A DNA stretch of 64,000 nucleotides from Flammeovirgaceae bacterium UBA7330 (GTDB lineage: Bacteria > Bacteroidota > Bacteroidia > Cytophagales > Cyclobacteriaceae), in assembly GCA_002471275.1 (NCBI GenBank), contig DKPQ01000018.1, positions 58,869-122,868 on the forward strand. Direction: 5' to 3'. A program made the position numbers and the translations under genes. The notes below the pieces were generated by a model, which saw only the letters and a program-made list of their open reading frames with translations, was not told the DNA's origin and made no database searches. Shown here piece by piece: positions 35,024-43,436 of this stretch; the stretch's first letter is position 1, and each line of letters starts with the position of its first letter.

Positions 35024-38000
35024 ATGAAGCGCACCCCAATCTGGATCATCATTCTATCCTTTTCGCTGTTTACCTACTGTACCGAGCATAAAAAGCCGGA
35101 AGATTCAGGTCCCCGAAGAATTGAAATGTTGTTTCTGGGTCATGATTCGGATCACCATCCGTCAGATGAACTTATGCCAATCCTGGCTGCAGCACTGGCT
35201 AAGGATGGAATTAACCTGACCTATACAGACAAGGTAGAGGATCTCAATCCCTATAAGCTGGATCAATATGACGGGCTGATTATCTATGCCAATCATGAAT
35301 ACATTTCACCATCACAGGAGCAGGCCTTGTTGGACTTTGTGGCGAGTGGAAAGGGATTTGTGCCAATCCATTGTGCCAGTTATTGCTTTCACAATTCCAA
35401 AGACTATATCAACCTTGTAGGGGCCCAGTTTCTCAAGCATAAGGCAGACAGCTTTAAAACAGATATTGTTGTCAAAGATCATCCAGTGGTTTCGAATGTG
35501 TCTGAATTTTACACCTGGGATGAAACGTATATACATCACAAACATGCCGACGACCGCACCATTTTGATGGAGCGTGTGGAGGGAGATCACCGTGAGCCAT
35601 GGACCTGGGTGAAAGAGTATGGGGAAGGGCGTGTCTTCTACACAGCTTATGGCCATGATGAACGTACATGGAGCAATCCCGGTTTTCAGCAGCTTGTTAA
35701 GCAAGGCATTTTGTGGTCTGTAGGGCCATCGGTCTATGAGAAGTGGGAGCAATTCTCGCAAGGTATTCCGAAGTTGGTCTACACACCAATGGACAATATC
35801 CCCAACTATGAAAAGCGGGATCCGAAACCACAGTATGTGGACCCGCTGTCACCGGAAGAATCTAAAAAACTGATCCAGGTTCCACGGGGTTTTGAGCTTT
35901 CACTCTTTGCCAGTGAACCGGATATCATCAATCCTATCGCGATGGACTGGGATGAGAAAGGTCGTCTTTGGGTAATTGAAACCGTCGATTATCCCAACAC
36001 CGTGAGGAATGAAGACGGGGTGGGAGATGACCGGATCAAGATCTGTGAGGATACCGATGGGGATGGAAAGGCGGACAAGTTCACTGTTTTCGCCGATGAT
36101 CTTAACATTCCGACCAGCCTGGTCTTTGCCAATGGTGGCGTGATCATTTCGCAGGCTCCGCACTTCCTGTTTTTGAAAGACACCAATGGAGATGACAAAG
36201 CCGACGTGAGGGAAACCATCATCTCCGGATGGGGAACGTTTGATACCCATGCCGGTCCGTCCAACCTGAAGTATGGTATCGACAACAATATCTGGGGAGT
36301 GGTGGGGTATTCCAGCTTTGAAGGGGTCATCGCCAATGAGCCCAGGAAATTCCGACAGGGGATCTATCGTTTTGCTCCGGATGTTTCTTCTTTTGAATAT
36401 CTCACCCGCACCAGCAACAACACATGGGGCCTTGGGTTTACGGAAGACAATGAAGTCTTTGCTTCGACTGCAAACAATACGCATAGTGTTTATTTAGGTA
36501 TTCCAGATAGATACTATCAGGGAGTAGAAGGTATCAAACCTGTAAGCAGTGAAAAGATTGACGGTCACTATGCCATGCACCCTATCACGGATAAGGTGAG
36601 GCAGGTCGATGTTTGGGGAGGTTTTACGGCTGCTTCTGGCCATAATTTTTATACGGCAAGGGAATATCCTGCCTCATATTGGAACAAAACAGCCCTGGTG
36701 TGTGAGCCTACCGGACACCTGGTTCATATTGCGAATATTGAGAAATCCGGAGCAGGATTTAAAGAGAAAGACGGCTGGAATCTATTTGCCAGTGCCGATG
36801 AATGGGTAGCACCTGTAGAAGCCAAAGTAGGTCCCGATGGGCAGGTATGGGTAGCGGACTGGTACAACTTCATCGTTCAGCACAACCCGACACCAAGCCC
36901 TGACAGGGGAGGCTACCAGGCAGAAAATGGAGAGGGAAATGCCTATGTAAACCCACTGCGGGATAAGCAACACGGTAGGATCTGGAGAGTGGTCTATAAA
37001 GGAAGTGACCCTGAGAAGCAGCAGATCACATCGCTTTCAAAAGATGATCCGGATGGATTGATCAGTGCTCTGAAAAGTGATAACATGTTCTGGAGGATCA
37101 CCGCACAGCGTCTTTTGGTAGAAAGGCAGGATGAGGAGGTATTACCGGCTTTATATAAGCTTGTAAAAAGCAATTCACTGGATGAGATCGGGGAAAATCC
37201 TGCCGGCATGCATGCCCTATGGATCATGGATGCCCTCGGTGCCTTGGACGGATTCAACAAGGAGGCATACGAAGTGGTGGTAAAAGCCCTGGGGCACAAT
37301 TCTGCTGCAGTGCGTAAAGCAGCAGTGGAACTATTGCCAGTCAGCCTGTGGTCTAAGGAGGAGCTCATGGCTTCAAAAGTGCTTACCGACGAAGATCCAC
37401 AGGTAAGGCTTGCTGCCATTTTGAAGCTTGCGGAAATGCCATCCTCAGTTAATACCGGGAAACTTCTCTATAGATTATCCATGGACCCTGAATACGGTTC
37501 AGACCCCTGGCTGTCCAGGGCGATCTACACTTCTGCAGTTCGGAATAGGCAAGGCTTCATGGACAGCTACCTGGCTTCAAATCCAAATTTCAGCTTGCCA
37601 CTGGATTCTTCGGCTTTTGAAACATTGACTGACCGAGAAGCCTTCATGGCGAATTATTATACCAAACCATCTTCTGATCTGGCTGTTTTGGCAGAATCTT
37701 CAGGTGATGCCAAACAGATCAATATTTCTGTGATCAAAAATCAGATGAAATATGACATCAAGGACTTTACGGTTAAGGCAGGCGAGACGGTAGAGATCGT
37801 ATTTACCAACCCGGACTTCATGCAGCATAATTTACTAATCATTCAGCCGGGGCAGTTGGAAGTAGTTGGAGCGGCTGCCGATGAGCTGGCACGTAGCCCG
37901 GACGGTGCTGAGAAGAATTACGTACCACAGATTCCTCAGGTATTGTTCAACACACCGCTGGTTGATCCGAATAACACAGTGCGATTGACCTTCAAGGCTC

Positions 38001-38098
38001 CGAGCCAGCCAGGCGATTATCCTTTTGTGTGTACATTTCCGGGTCACTGGCGTCTGATGAATGGTATCATGCGGGTGACAGGTTCAGAAGTGAACTGA
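35024..38098 (+). CDS. ThuA / PVC-type dehydrogenase / HEAT / cupredoxin fusion lipoprotein
   Basis: A 1,024-residue lipoprotein-like protein (signal ending LFTYC). Domains: ThuA-like glutamine-amidotransferase fold (about 30-245, with FVPIHCASYCFHN), a soluble-dehydrogenase propeller of the Piru_Ver type (about 270-650, with IAMDWDEKGRLWVIE), a HEAT-repeat region (about 690-850), and a C-terminal cupredoxin (about 890-1024). Type 1 copper ligands are visible: H935 in MQHN, C1003 in FVCTFPGHW, H1008 and M1012. Many relatives instead end in a c-type haem domain; here an azurin-like domain replaces it. Role: periplasmic sugar or alcohol oxidation with electron transfer through copper, inferred. 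It is followed after 19 bases by the epimerase gene. Confidence 0.82.
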   Translation: MKRTPIWIIILSFSLFTYCTEHKKPEDSGPRRIEMLFLGHDSDHHPSDELMPILAAALAKDGINLTYTDKVEDLNPYKLDQYDGLIIYANHEYISPSQEQALLDFVASGKGFVPIHCASYCFHNSKDYINLVGAQFLKHKADSFKTDIVVKDHPVVSNVSEFYTWDETYIHHKHADDRTILMERVEGDHREPWTWVKEYGEGRVFYTAYGHDERTWSNPGFQQLVKQGILWSVGPSVYEKWEQFSQGIPKLVYTPMDNIPNYEKRDPKPQYVDPLSPEESKKLIQVPRGFELSLFASEPDIINPIAMDWDEKGRLWVIETVDYPNTVRNEDGVGDDRIKICEDTDGDGKADKFTVFADDLNIPTSLVFANGGVIISQAPHFLFLKDTNGDDKADVRETIISGWGTFDTHAGPSNLKYGIDNNIWGVVGYSSFEGVIANEPRKFRQGIYRFAPDVSSFEYLTRTSNNTWGLGFTEDNEVFASTANNTHSVYLGIPDRYYQGVEGIKPVSSEKIDGHYAMHPITDKVRQVDVWGGFTAASGHNFYTAREYPASYWNKTALVCEPTGHLVHIANIEKSGAGFKEKDGWNLFASADEWVAPVEAKVGPDGQVWVADWYNFIVQHNPTPSPDRGGYQAENGEGNAYVNPLRDKQHGRIWRVVYKGSDPEKQQITSLSKDDPDGLISALKSDNMFWRITAQRLLVERQDEEVLPALYKLVKSNSLDEIGENPAGMHALWIMDALGALDGFNKEAYEVVVKALGHNSAAVRKAAVELLPVSLWSKEELMASKVLTDEDPQVRLAAILKLAEMPSSVNTGKLLYRLSMDPEYGSDPWLSRAIYTSAVRNRQGFMDSYLASNPNFSLPLDSSAFETLTDREAFMANYYTKPSSDLAVLAESSGDAKQINISVIKNQMKYDIKDFTVKAGETVEIVFTNPDFMQHNLLIIQPGQLEVVGAAADELARSPDGAEKNYVPQIPQVLFNTPLVDPNNTVRLTFKAPSQPGDYPFVCTFPGHWRLMNGIMRVTGSEVN

Positions 38099-38117
38099 TC
38101 GAAAATCTAAATTTATT

Positions 38118-38978
38118 ATGGGATTGAATGTAAAGTTTGGGGTAAGCACCTGGTTGTGGACTTCCCCCTTTTCTACAGAAACGACACAACTCTTTAAGAA
38201 AATCAAAGATATGGGCTATGACCTGGTGGAGATACCGGTGGAAAACCCGGATATCATCGATACTGCCAAAGTCAAAAAAGCCCTGAAAGATCATGACCTC
38301 GATTGTGTGGTTTGTGGCGCGTTCGGACCCACGAGGGACCTTACCAATGATGACCCAGCCATCGTAAAACAGGGAATGTATTACATCGAATCCTGCTTTC
38401 AAATCTGCAATGACCTCGGGACGAGTTTCCTTGCTGGCCCGATGTATTCTGCAGTCGGTAAAGCTCGGTTACTTCCTGAGGATCAGAAAAGGATAGAGTG
38501 GAACAGGGCTCTGGAGAATTTGCGGAAAGTGTGTGAAAGTGCACAGACCAAAGGGTTGGAGATTGCATTGGAGCCACTCAACAGGTTTGAGACGGACCTG
38601 ATCAACCGAACAGAGGATGTGGTTAGGCTCATCGATGATATCAACCATCCTTCCGCTAAGATCCTGCTTGATGGTTTTCACATGAACATCGAGGAACCAA
38701 GCATCGAGGAGGCCATCAAACTGGCCGGAGACAAATTGATCCATGTACAGGTGTCCGAAAACTACCGGGGCACTCCCGGAACAGGCCAGACACGTTGGGA
38801 AGATTATTACAAGGGTTTAAAGGCCATCAACTACCAGGGTGCGATATCCATTGAAAGCTTTACTCCGGAAATCCAGGAGTTGGCCGGAGCCGTTTGTATC
38901 TGGAGACCATTGGCTGAGAGCCAGGACGGATTTGCTTCGGAGGGGTTGAAGTTTCTGAAGGACTGGGCGTCGAAATAA
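38118..38978 (+). CDS. Sugar phosphate isomerase/epimerase (D-psicose/tagatose 3-epimerase-like)
   Basis: A 286-residue AP endonuclease-2-type TIM barrel. Metal/catalytic motifs: A-L-E-P-L-N-R-F-E (first Glu), L-L-D-G-F-H-M-N (Asp, His), H-V-Q-V-S-E-N-x-R-G (His, Arg) and I-S-I-E-S-F (second Glu), matching the ketose 3-epimerase group. It probably interconverts keto sugars in the cytoplasm. It follows the ThuA/dehydrogenase gene and likely shares a transcript; together they suggest sugar-acid or keto-sugar metabolism. Convergent with the MBL gene (stops 1 base apart). Confidence 0.85.
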   Translation: MGLNVKFGVSTWLWTSPFSTETTQLFKKIKDMGYDLVEIPVENPDIIDTAKVKKALKDHDLDCVVCGAFGPTRDLTNDDPAIVKQGMYYIESCFQICNDLGTSFLAGPMYSAVGKARLLPEDQKRIEWNRALENLRKVCESAQTKGLEIALEPLNRFETDLINRTEDVVRLIDDINHPSAKILLDGFHMNIEEPSIEEAIKLAGDKLIHVQVSENYRGTPGTGQTRWEDYYKGLKAINYQGAISIESFTPEIQELAGAVCIWRPLAESQDGFASEGLKFLKDWASK

Positions 38979-38979
38979 T

Positions 38980-40104
38980 TTATTGTTTGTTCCACCAAAC
39001 TTCCCGGGGATAACTTGTCCCCAGGCTAAACCTCTCCCCAATTACCGGATGAATGATGGGCGTATTAAGCCGTTCGCTCTCTGCTTTGAATCGCAGAATA
39101 GGATCTGTCCATTCATGAACAGATAGTTTGAAAGCGCCCCAGTGAATGGGCATGAGTAGTTTTCCCTTTACATCAATCCCGGCCTGTACACTCTGCTCCG
39201 GCATCATATGGATGGCTTCCCAGGCTTCATTGTACTGTCCACATTCCATCATGGCCAGATCAAAAGGTCCGTATTTATCTCCGATTTCCTTGAAATGCGG
39301 CCCGTAGCCGCTATCACCACTGAAATACAGTTTTTGATGTTCACCCTGAATCACCCAGCTGGCCCATTGAGTAGCATTGCGGTCAGTTAAACCTCTTCCG
39401 GAGAAATGTCGAGCTGGGCAGGCAACCAATTTCAGTCCCTTGTACTCCACACTATCCCACCAATCCAGCTCGGTTATTTTTTCTTTGGAAATCCCCCATG
39501 ATTCAAAATGTGAGCCCACTCCCAGGGCCATGTAGAAGTGCCCCACTTCATCTTTGATCTGCATGATCGTTGGATAATCCAGGTGATCGTAGTGATCATG
39601 TGAAAGGATCACCGCGTCGATGTTCTTCAGCTGTTCGACAGGGATAGGCTTTTTGTAGGGATACCGTTTTGAACCGAAAGAGATCGGGGCAGCGACCTCT
39701 CCCAACATAGGATCGATCAGGATTCGTTTTCCTTCGATCTCTACCAAAAAGGCCGAGTGCCCAAACCAAGTGACCGAGGTGATGCTATCTACAGCTGCTT
39801 GTCCATTCTCCCCAAATTTTACCGGGAGGCTGTCAACAGGCGATTGGTTCTTTCCAAAAAGCAAATCAGGCATAGTTCTCATGATCTCTCCAAAGGACCC
39901 CATTTTGGTCTCGATCTGGTTGTCAAAAGCTTTGTCACCATAATTAGGTGACTTTTTAATCTCTTTCAAATGTTCACCTTTCGGCTTTTGACCGATCTGA
40001 GGAGAAGTTTTGACGAAAATGATGACTGCGATCGTGAAAACGATGACAATACCCAGTATGGAAATGATGAGATACATGAATGCTTTGGCCATTTTTTTGA
40101 TCAT
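38980..40104 (-). CDS. Membrane-anchored MBL-fold hydrolase (UlaG/NAPE-PLD-like)
   Basis: A 374-residue protein with an N-terminal transmembrane helix (YLIISILGIVIVFTIAVIIF). Zinc-binding motif H-D-H-Y-D-H-L-D near residue 170, an upstream T-W-F-G-H-S-A-F-L segment, R-H-F-S-G-R-G and S-G-D-S-G-Y-G, and a late H-W-G-A. This is the UlaG/phospholipase-D-like MBL clan, like lactonases and NAPE-PLD enzymes. The active domain probably faces the periplasm. The start could be Met1 or Met5. Confidence 0.87.
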   Translation of the reverse strand: MIKKMAKAFMYLIISILGIVIVFTIAVIIFVKTSPQIGQKPKGEHLKEIKKSPNYGDKAFDNQIETKMGSFGEIMRTMPDLLFGKNQSPVDSLPVKFGENGQAAVDSITSVTWFGHSAFLVEIEGKRILIDPMLGEVAAPISFGSKRYPYKKPIPVEQLKNIDAVILSHDHYDHLDYPTIMQIKDEVGHFYMALGVGSHFESWGISKEKITELDWWDSVEYKGLKLVACPARHFSGRGLTDRNATQWASWVIQGEHQKLYFSGDSGYGPHFKEIGDKYGPFDLAMMECGQYNEAWEAIHMMPEQSVQAGIDVKGKLLMPIHWGAFKLSVHEWTDPILRFKAESERLNTPIIHPVIGERFSLGTSYPREVWWNKQ

Positions 40105-40246
40105 TCCTTTATGGACGGGGAAGGGGGAGAATTATTTTAATTCATTGGCTGACTACTTTTCAAGTCTTTGAGAACTTAAAGTGAGTTCATATTATGAATT
40201 GTTTAAATCCGTTGTATTAAATAGCTGATTTATTTAAATTTATATT

Positions 40247-40912
40247 ATGAGGATTTCGGTGGCAATATCCTTTTTAATGCTTTCATTAAATGGTCTTGGA
40301 CAAACCCAATATCTTGGTTTTGAAGCGGGGGCTACTAGAACTAGTATTAATGGGAAGAATTTCATGGAAAATAATGATTTTAGAACCGGATGGACAGGTG
40401 GTTTAGTGTATCAAAGGCAATTTGATAACAATTTCATTTTGGGCACAGGGTTATCTTACATTGAAAAAGGTTTTAATAATGAACTCGCATATACTGACTA
40501 TGAGGGAAATCCCAGGGAGCCGCTTGGAGAAACCATCACTTCTTTCAATTATAATTATTTATCTATTCCCATTAAGGGTGGATTTCAGTTTGGAAGTAAA
40601 TGGGCTGGTTTTGTCAATTTAGGACTTGTATCTTCTTTTTTGGTTCATGCATCAGTGCACGAGCCTGGTATTGAAGGAATAATTGATGCAAGGAAGACCA
40701 ATGTGACCGATCGGGTGTCCAGGTTTGATTTAGGTGGACTGGGTGAAATTGGCATTAGTTATGAACTGTTCAATTCGTTCGTGATCTCTTCCACGCTCGC
40801 ATATCAACAAAGTATAACCTCCGTCACTAATGAAGGTTATTTTTCTCAAAGCAAAATTAGACATTACGGAACTTCATTGTCAGTTGGCTTGAAGTACAGG
40901 ATGAATTATTGA
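40247..40912 (+). CDS. Outer-membrane beta-barrel protein (PorT-like family)
   Basis: A 221-residue protein with a signal peptide (ISVAISFLMLSLNGLGQ) followed by eight or so amphipathic strands, e.g. YLGFEAGATRTSI, LSIPIKGGFQF and GTSLSVGLKYRM. Pattern of the Outer-membrane beta-barrel (OMP_b-brl_2/PorT) family of Bacteroidota. Function unknown; no partner genes nearby. The last residues (LKYRMNY) end in an aromatic, as usual for barrels. Confidence 0.78.
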   Translation: MRISVAISFLMLSLNGLGQTQYLGFEAGATRTSINGKNFMENNDFRTGWTGGLVYQRQFDNNFILGTGLSYIEKGFNNELAYTDYEGNPREPLGETITSFNYNYLSIPIKGGFQFGSKWAGFVNLGLVSSFLVHASVHEPGIEGIIDARKTNVTDRVSRFDLGGLGEIGISYELFNSFVISSTLAYQQSITSVTNEGYFSQSKIRHYGTSLSVGLKYRMNY

Positions 40913-41010
40913 AGGACTTTGAGACTTTCCAGCAAATACACTACTCCACTATAAATTCAATTGGGAAAGATTCTGTAGTAACCAGTGTATGATTATTAAA
41001 TATGAATCTA

Positions 41011-41038
41011 AATACCGATGAGAAATGATTTCGGTATT
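41011..41038. repeat. 8-bp-arm inverted repeat upstream of the HigA-like gene
   Basis: AATACCGA (41011-41018) and TCGGTATT (41031-41038) are reverse complements with a 12-base spacer. It has no U-tract; it may be a second operator or the end of the barrel gene's transcript. Confidence 0.35.
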
Positions 41039-41056
41039 CTCCAGTACTAAACTAAT

Positions 41057-41085
41057 CTTAAAGTTCACTTTATGTGAACTTTAAG
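41057..41085 (+). promoter_or_regulatory. perfect palindromic operator for the HigA-like regulator
   Basis: Arms 41057-41068 and 41074-41085 (12 bp, CTTAAAGTTCAC and its reverse complement) separated by TTTAT. It ends 16 bases before the start of the HigA-like gene, where type II antitoxins usually bind their own operator. Confidence 0.65.
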
Positions 41086-41101
41086 GAATACCTGCTACAG
41101 T

Positions 41102-41539
41102 ATGACAATGGAAACCTTGAAATATAAAGTAATTAAATCTCGGGATCAGTATGATAACTATTGCAAAATCCTGGATACACTGATTTTTGATGAAAGCAGC
41201 CTTGAACATCAAAAAGAAGTTGAAATGGAGTTGCTTACTTTGTTGATCGAACAATACGATAAAGAAAACAATAACTTCGATGAAGTAGATCCAGTGCGAT
41301 TGTTAAAGTCTTTAATGGGGGACCATTATTTGAAATCAAAAGATCTTGTAAACATTTTAGGAGTTAGTAAGGGTGTGATTTCAGATATTCTCAATTATAA
41401 AAAGGGCCTTTCTAAAGAGGTCATTCGGAAGCTTTCAAGCCATTTTAAATTGAGTCAGGAAGCCTTTAACAGACCCTATGAACTTAGACCTTCAGATAAC
41501 AAAAAGAGGCTCCAAAGTAATCCTGCATATAATGTATAG
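41102..41539 (+). CDS. HigA-like HTH antitoxin/regulator without a visible toxin
   Basis: A 145-residue protein with an N-terminal helical dimerisation part (residues 1-75) and a HTH near residues 76-110 (LKSKDLVNILGVSKGVISDIL). The overall layout matches HigA-type antitoxins. In HigBA loci the toxin (about 90-110 aa) comes first; here only 190 bases separate this gene from the barrel gene and no toxin frame exists. Either an orphan regulator or the remains of a TA module. The palindrome at 41057-41085 suggests autoregulation. Start could be codon 1 or 3. Confidence 0.75.
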   Translation: MTMETLKYKVIKSRDQYDNYCKILDTLIFDESSLEHQKEVEMELLTLLIEQYDKENNNFDEVDPVRLLKSLMGDHYLKSKDLVNILGVSKGVISDILNYKKGLSKEVIRKLSSHFKLSQEAFNRPYELRPSDNKKRLQSNPAYNV

Positions 41540-41545
41540 GTTTCT

Positions 41546-42652
41546 CTATATCTTAACAAAGATCTGTCTCTTATAAAGAATATAAAGAAAGGTCCACACC
41601 AGCGCTAATGCACCCAGGGCCTGAAAAACCTCATGCCATTTTTCATCAAAAGGGGCATATAATCCACCAAACAACCGTGCTGAAGTGTATCCGAATGGGA
41701 TAAAGCCATAAGCAAAATACACCGTCAACGAATTCATCCCGATGACTTTGAATGGAAAAGCCCATCGCTGATATCCTTTCACATCAATGATCCAGTAGAA
41801 CAGGGCCATGGACATAAAGGCAATTCCACTGGTGAGCAGGATGAATGAGCTTGACCACAGTTTTTTGTTGATGGGAAAGTGAAGATCCCAAATCAAAGCA
41901 ATTACTATTGCAATCGCCCCGGCAACAGCGAGTGTTAAGGTTTTTCTGTTTCCATTCCAATCCCTTCTAAGGATGTCTCCTGCGATACTGCCAAAAACGG
42001 TGATACACAATGCCGGGAATTGGGTTAGTATTCCGTTTTCATCGTAGATCCCTTTTACAGTGTGTAATCGTCCGGGCAGAAAAGTCCGGTCTAACCAACC
42101 TACAAGATTTCCTTCGGGAGAGAGGTCACCAGGCCCAAATCCCGGCACTGGCACTAAAAACAACAATCCGTAATAGGCGACGAGTATCCCGGCGATCCAG
42201 TAGAGCCGCTGCCGGATGTCAAAATTCAGGAAGAGCAGGGAGGTGATGAAGCAGGCGAATCCAATACGACCCAGTACGCTCACAAAACGAATTTGCGAAG
42301 GTTCAAAGAATTTGATGGGCTGGTTTTTATAGATGATCCCCAACACGATCAGCAGAAGCATCCGCTTGAAAACCTTCTTGTACAGATCGTTTTTGCTCAA
42401 CCCAATGTCAGTTCCTTTAGTTAGAGAAAAAGAAAGCGAGACCCCGGCGATGAACAGAAACAAAGGAAAAATAAAGTCATAAAAGACAAACCCATTCCAG
42501 TCTACATGATGCAGCTGATGTGCCAACCCATCTACCCAGCTCCATCCGGTTTTACCATCCAGGAGCACAAGAAAAGTGCCTCCTCCCGAGATGAAGAGCA
42601 TGTCAAATCCTCTAAGTGCATCAATCGATAGCAGGCGTTTTCCTTGTTGCAT
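41546..42652 (-). CDS. nagX: NagX-like membrane acyltransferase (DUF5009 / HGSNAT-type)
   Basis: A 368-residue multi-pass membrane protein (about 10 helices) of the heparan-alpha-glucosaminide N-acetyltransferase-like family. N-terminal L-S-I-D-A-L-R-G-F-D-M (residues 8-18) is the family signature. HHVDWNGFVFYDFIFPLFLFIAG contains the His/Asp positions likely used in acyl transfer. In nag clusters this is called NagX. Start lies 2 bases downstream of the nagB stop, so it is the last gene of the operon; it suggests acetylation of amino sugars across the inner membrane. Confidence 0.85.
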   Translation of the reverse strand: MQQGKRLLSIDALRGFDMLFISGGGTFLVLLDGKTGWSWVDGLAHQLHHVDWNGFVFYDFIFPLFLFIAGVSLSFSLTKGTDIGLSKNDLYKKVFKRMLLLIVLGIIYKNQPIKFFEPSQIRFVSVLGRIGFACFITSLLFLNFDIRQRLYWIAGILVAYYGLLFLVPVPGFGPGDLSPEGNLVGWLDRTFLPGRLHTVKGIYDENGILTQFPALCITVFGSIAGDILRRDWNGNRKTLTLAVAGAIAIVIALIWDLHFPINKKLWSSSFILLTSGIAFMSMALFYWIIDVKGYQRWAFPFKVIGMNSLTVYFAYGFIPFGYTSARLFGGLYAPFDEKWHEVFQALGALALVWTFLYILYKRQIFVKI

Positions 42653-42654
42653 GA

Positions 42655-43416
42655 TTATTTCAGTTTGGTTGCGGATGCTTTATCCAAAAATAGTTTAGTA
42701 TACGGATGTTTTCTCAATACAGTAGCCGGACATGCCGTACTGATCTCGCTGTATAAAGTATTGTATACAGCTTCGGCTTTTCTTTCATCCGGCACTACGC
42801 AACTGATCACTTTTGAATGAAGAATGGCTGGTATTGTCAGAGATAGGGCTTCTGTCGGGACATCATCCATAGTAGGGAACCAGCCTTCACCAAATTGCTG
42901 TTTTCTACAAGGCTCATCCAGTTCAACAAGCTTCACCCATTTTGGATCATTAAAATCAGCTACTGGTGGGTCGTTGAATGCTATGTGTCCATTCTCACCT
43001 ATCCCAATGCAGGCAACATCAATTGGATGTTTCTTTAGCTCATCTTCGTATGCTTGCATCACCTGGTCGAGGTTTTCGGCATCACCATTCAGATAAAAAA
43101 TTTTCTTAGGGGCTACTTCATCCAAAATTCTTTCTTTCAGGTATTTCCTGAAGCTGGCAGGATGCGTATCTGCCATGCCCTTGTATTCGTCCAGATGAAA
43201 AACAGTTATTTTTTTCCAGTTGATGTCTTTTTTCTTCAGGGCTTTGAGAAAAGTAAATTGAGAAGCTCCCGTAGCCAGAATGATGTTTGCTTCTCCTTTG
43301 GATTGAATGGCCTTGTTGATCGTTTCGGCGACAAAGTCAGCAGCTGCATCTCCCATCACGTCCGGGTTGTCATAGATGGATACCTGAAGTTGGTCAGTAG
43401 TAAATTGTTTTTCCAT
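42655..43416 (-). CDS. nagB: Glucosamine-6-phosphate deaminase
   Basis: A 253-residue NagB/isomerase-family enzyme with L-D-E-Y-K-G (catalytic Asp), A-T-G-A-S-Q phosphate-site loop and I-G-E-N-G-H-I-A-F-N-D-P (catalytic His). Converts glucosamine-6-phosphate to fructose-6-phosphate and ammonia. Cytoplasmic. Length is near the E. coli protein (266). Fourth gene of the amino-sugar operon, start 20 bases after the transporter stop. Confidence 0.93.
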   Translation of the reverse strand: MEKQFTTDQLQVSIYDNPDVMGDAAADFVAETINKAIQSKGEANIILATGASQFTFLKALKKKDINWKKITVFHLDEYKGMADTHPASFRKYLKERILDEVAPKKIFYLNGDAENLDQVMQAYEDELKKHPIDVACIGIGENGHIAFNDPPVADFNDPKWVKLVELDEPCRKQQFGEGWFPTMDDVPTEALSLTIPAILHSKVISCVVPDERKAEAVYNTLYSEISTACPATVLRKHPYTKLFLDKASATKLK

Positions 43417-43436
43417 TGATTGAGTAAAGAATTGAT

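Noticed and set aside
40913..41101. HigB toxin upstream of the HigA-like gene
   Set aside because: The gap is 189 bases and has no open frame of 90 or more codons; toxin absent at this site.
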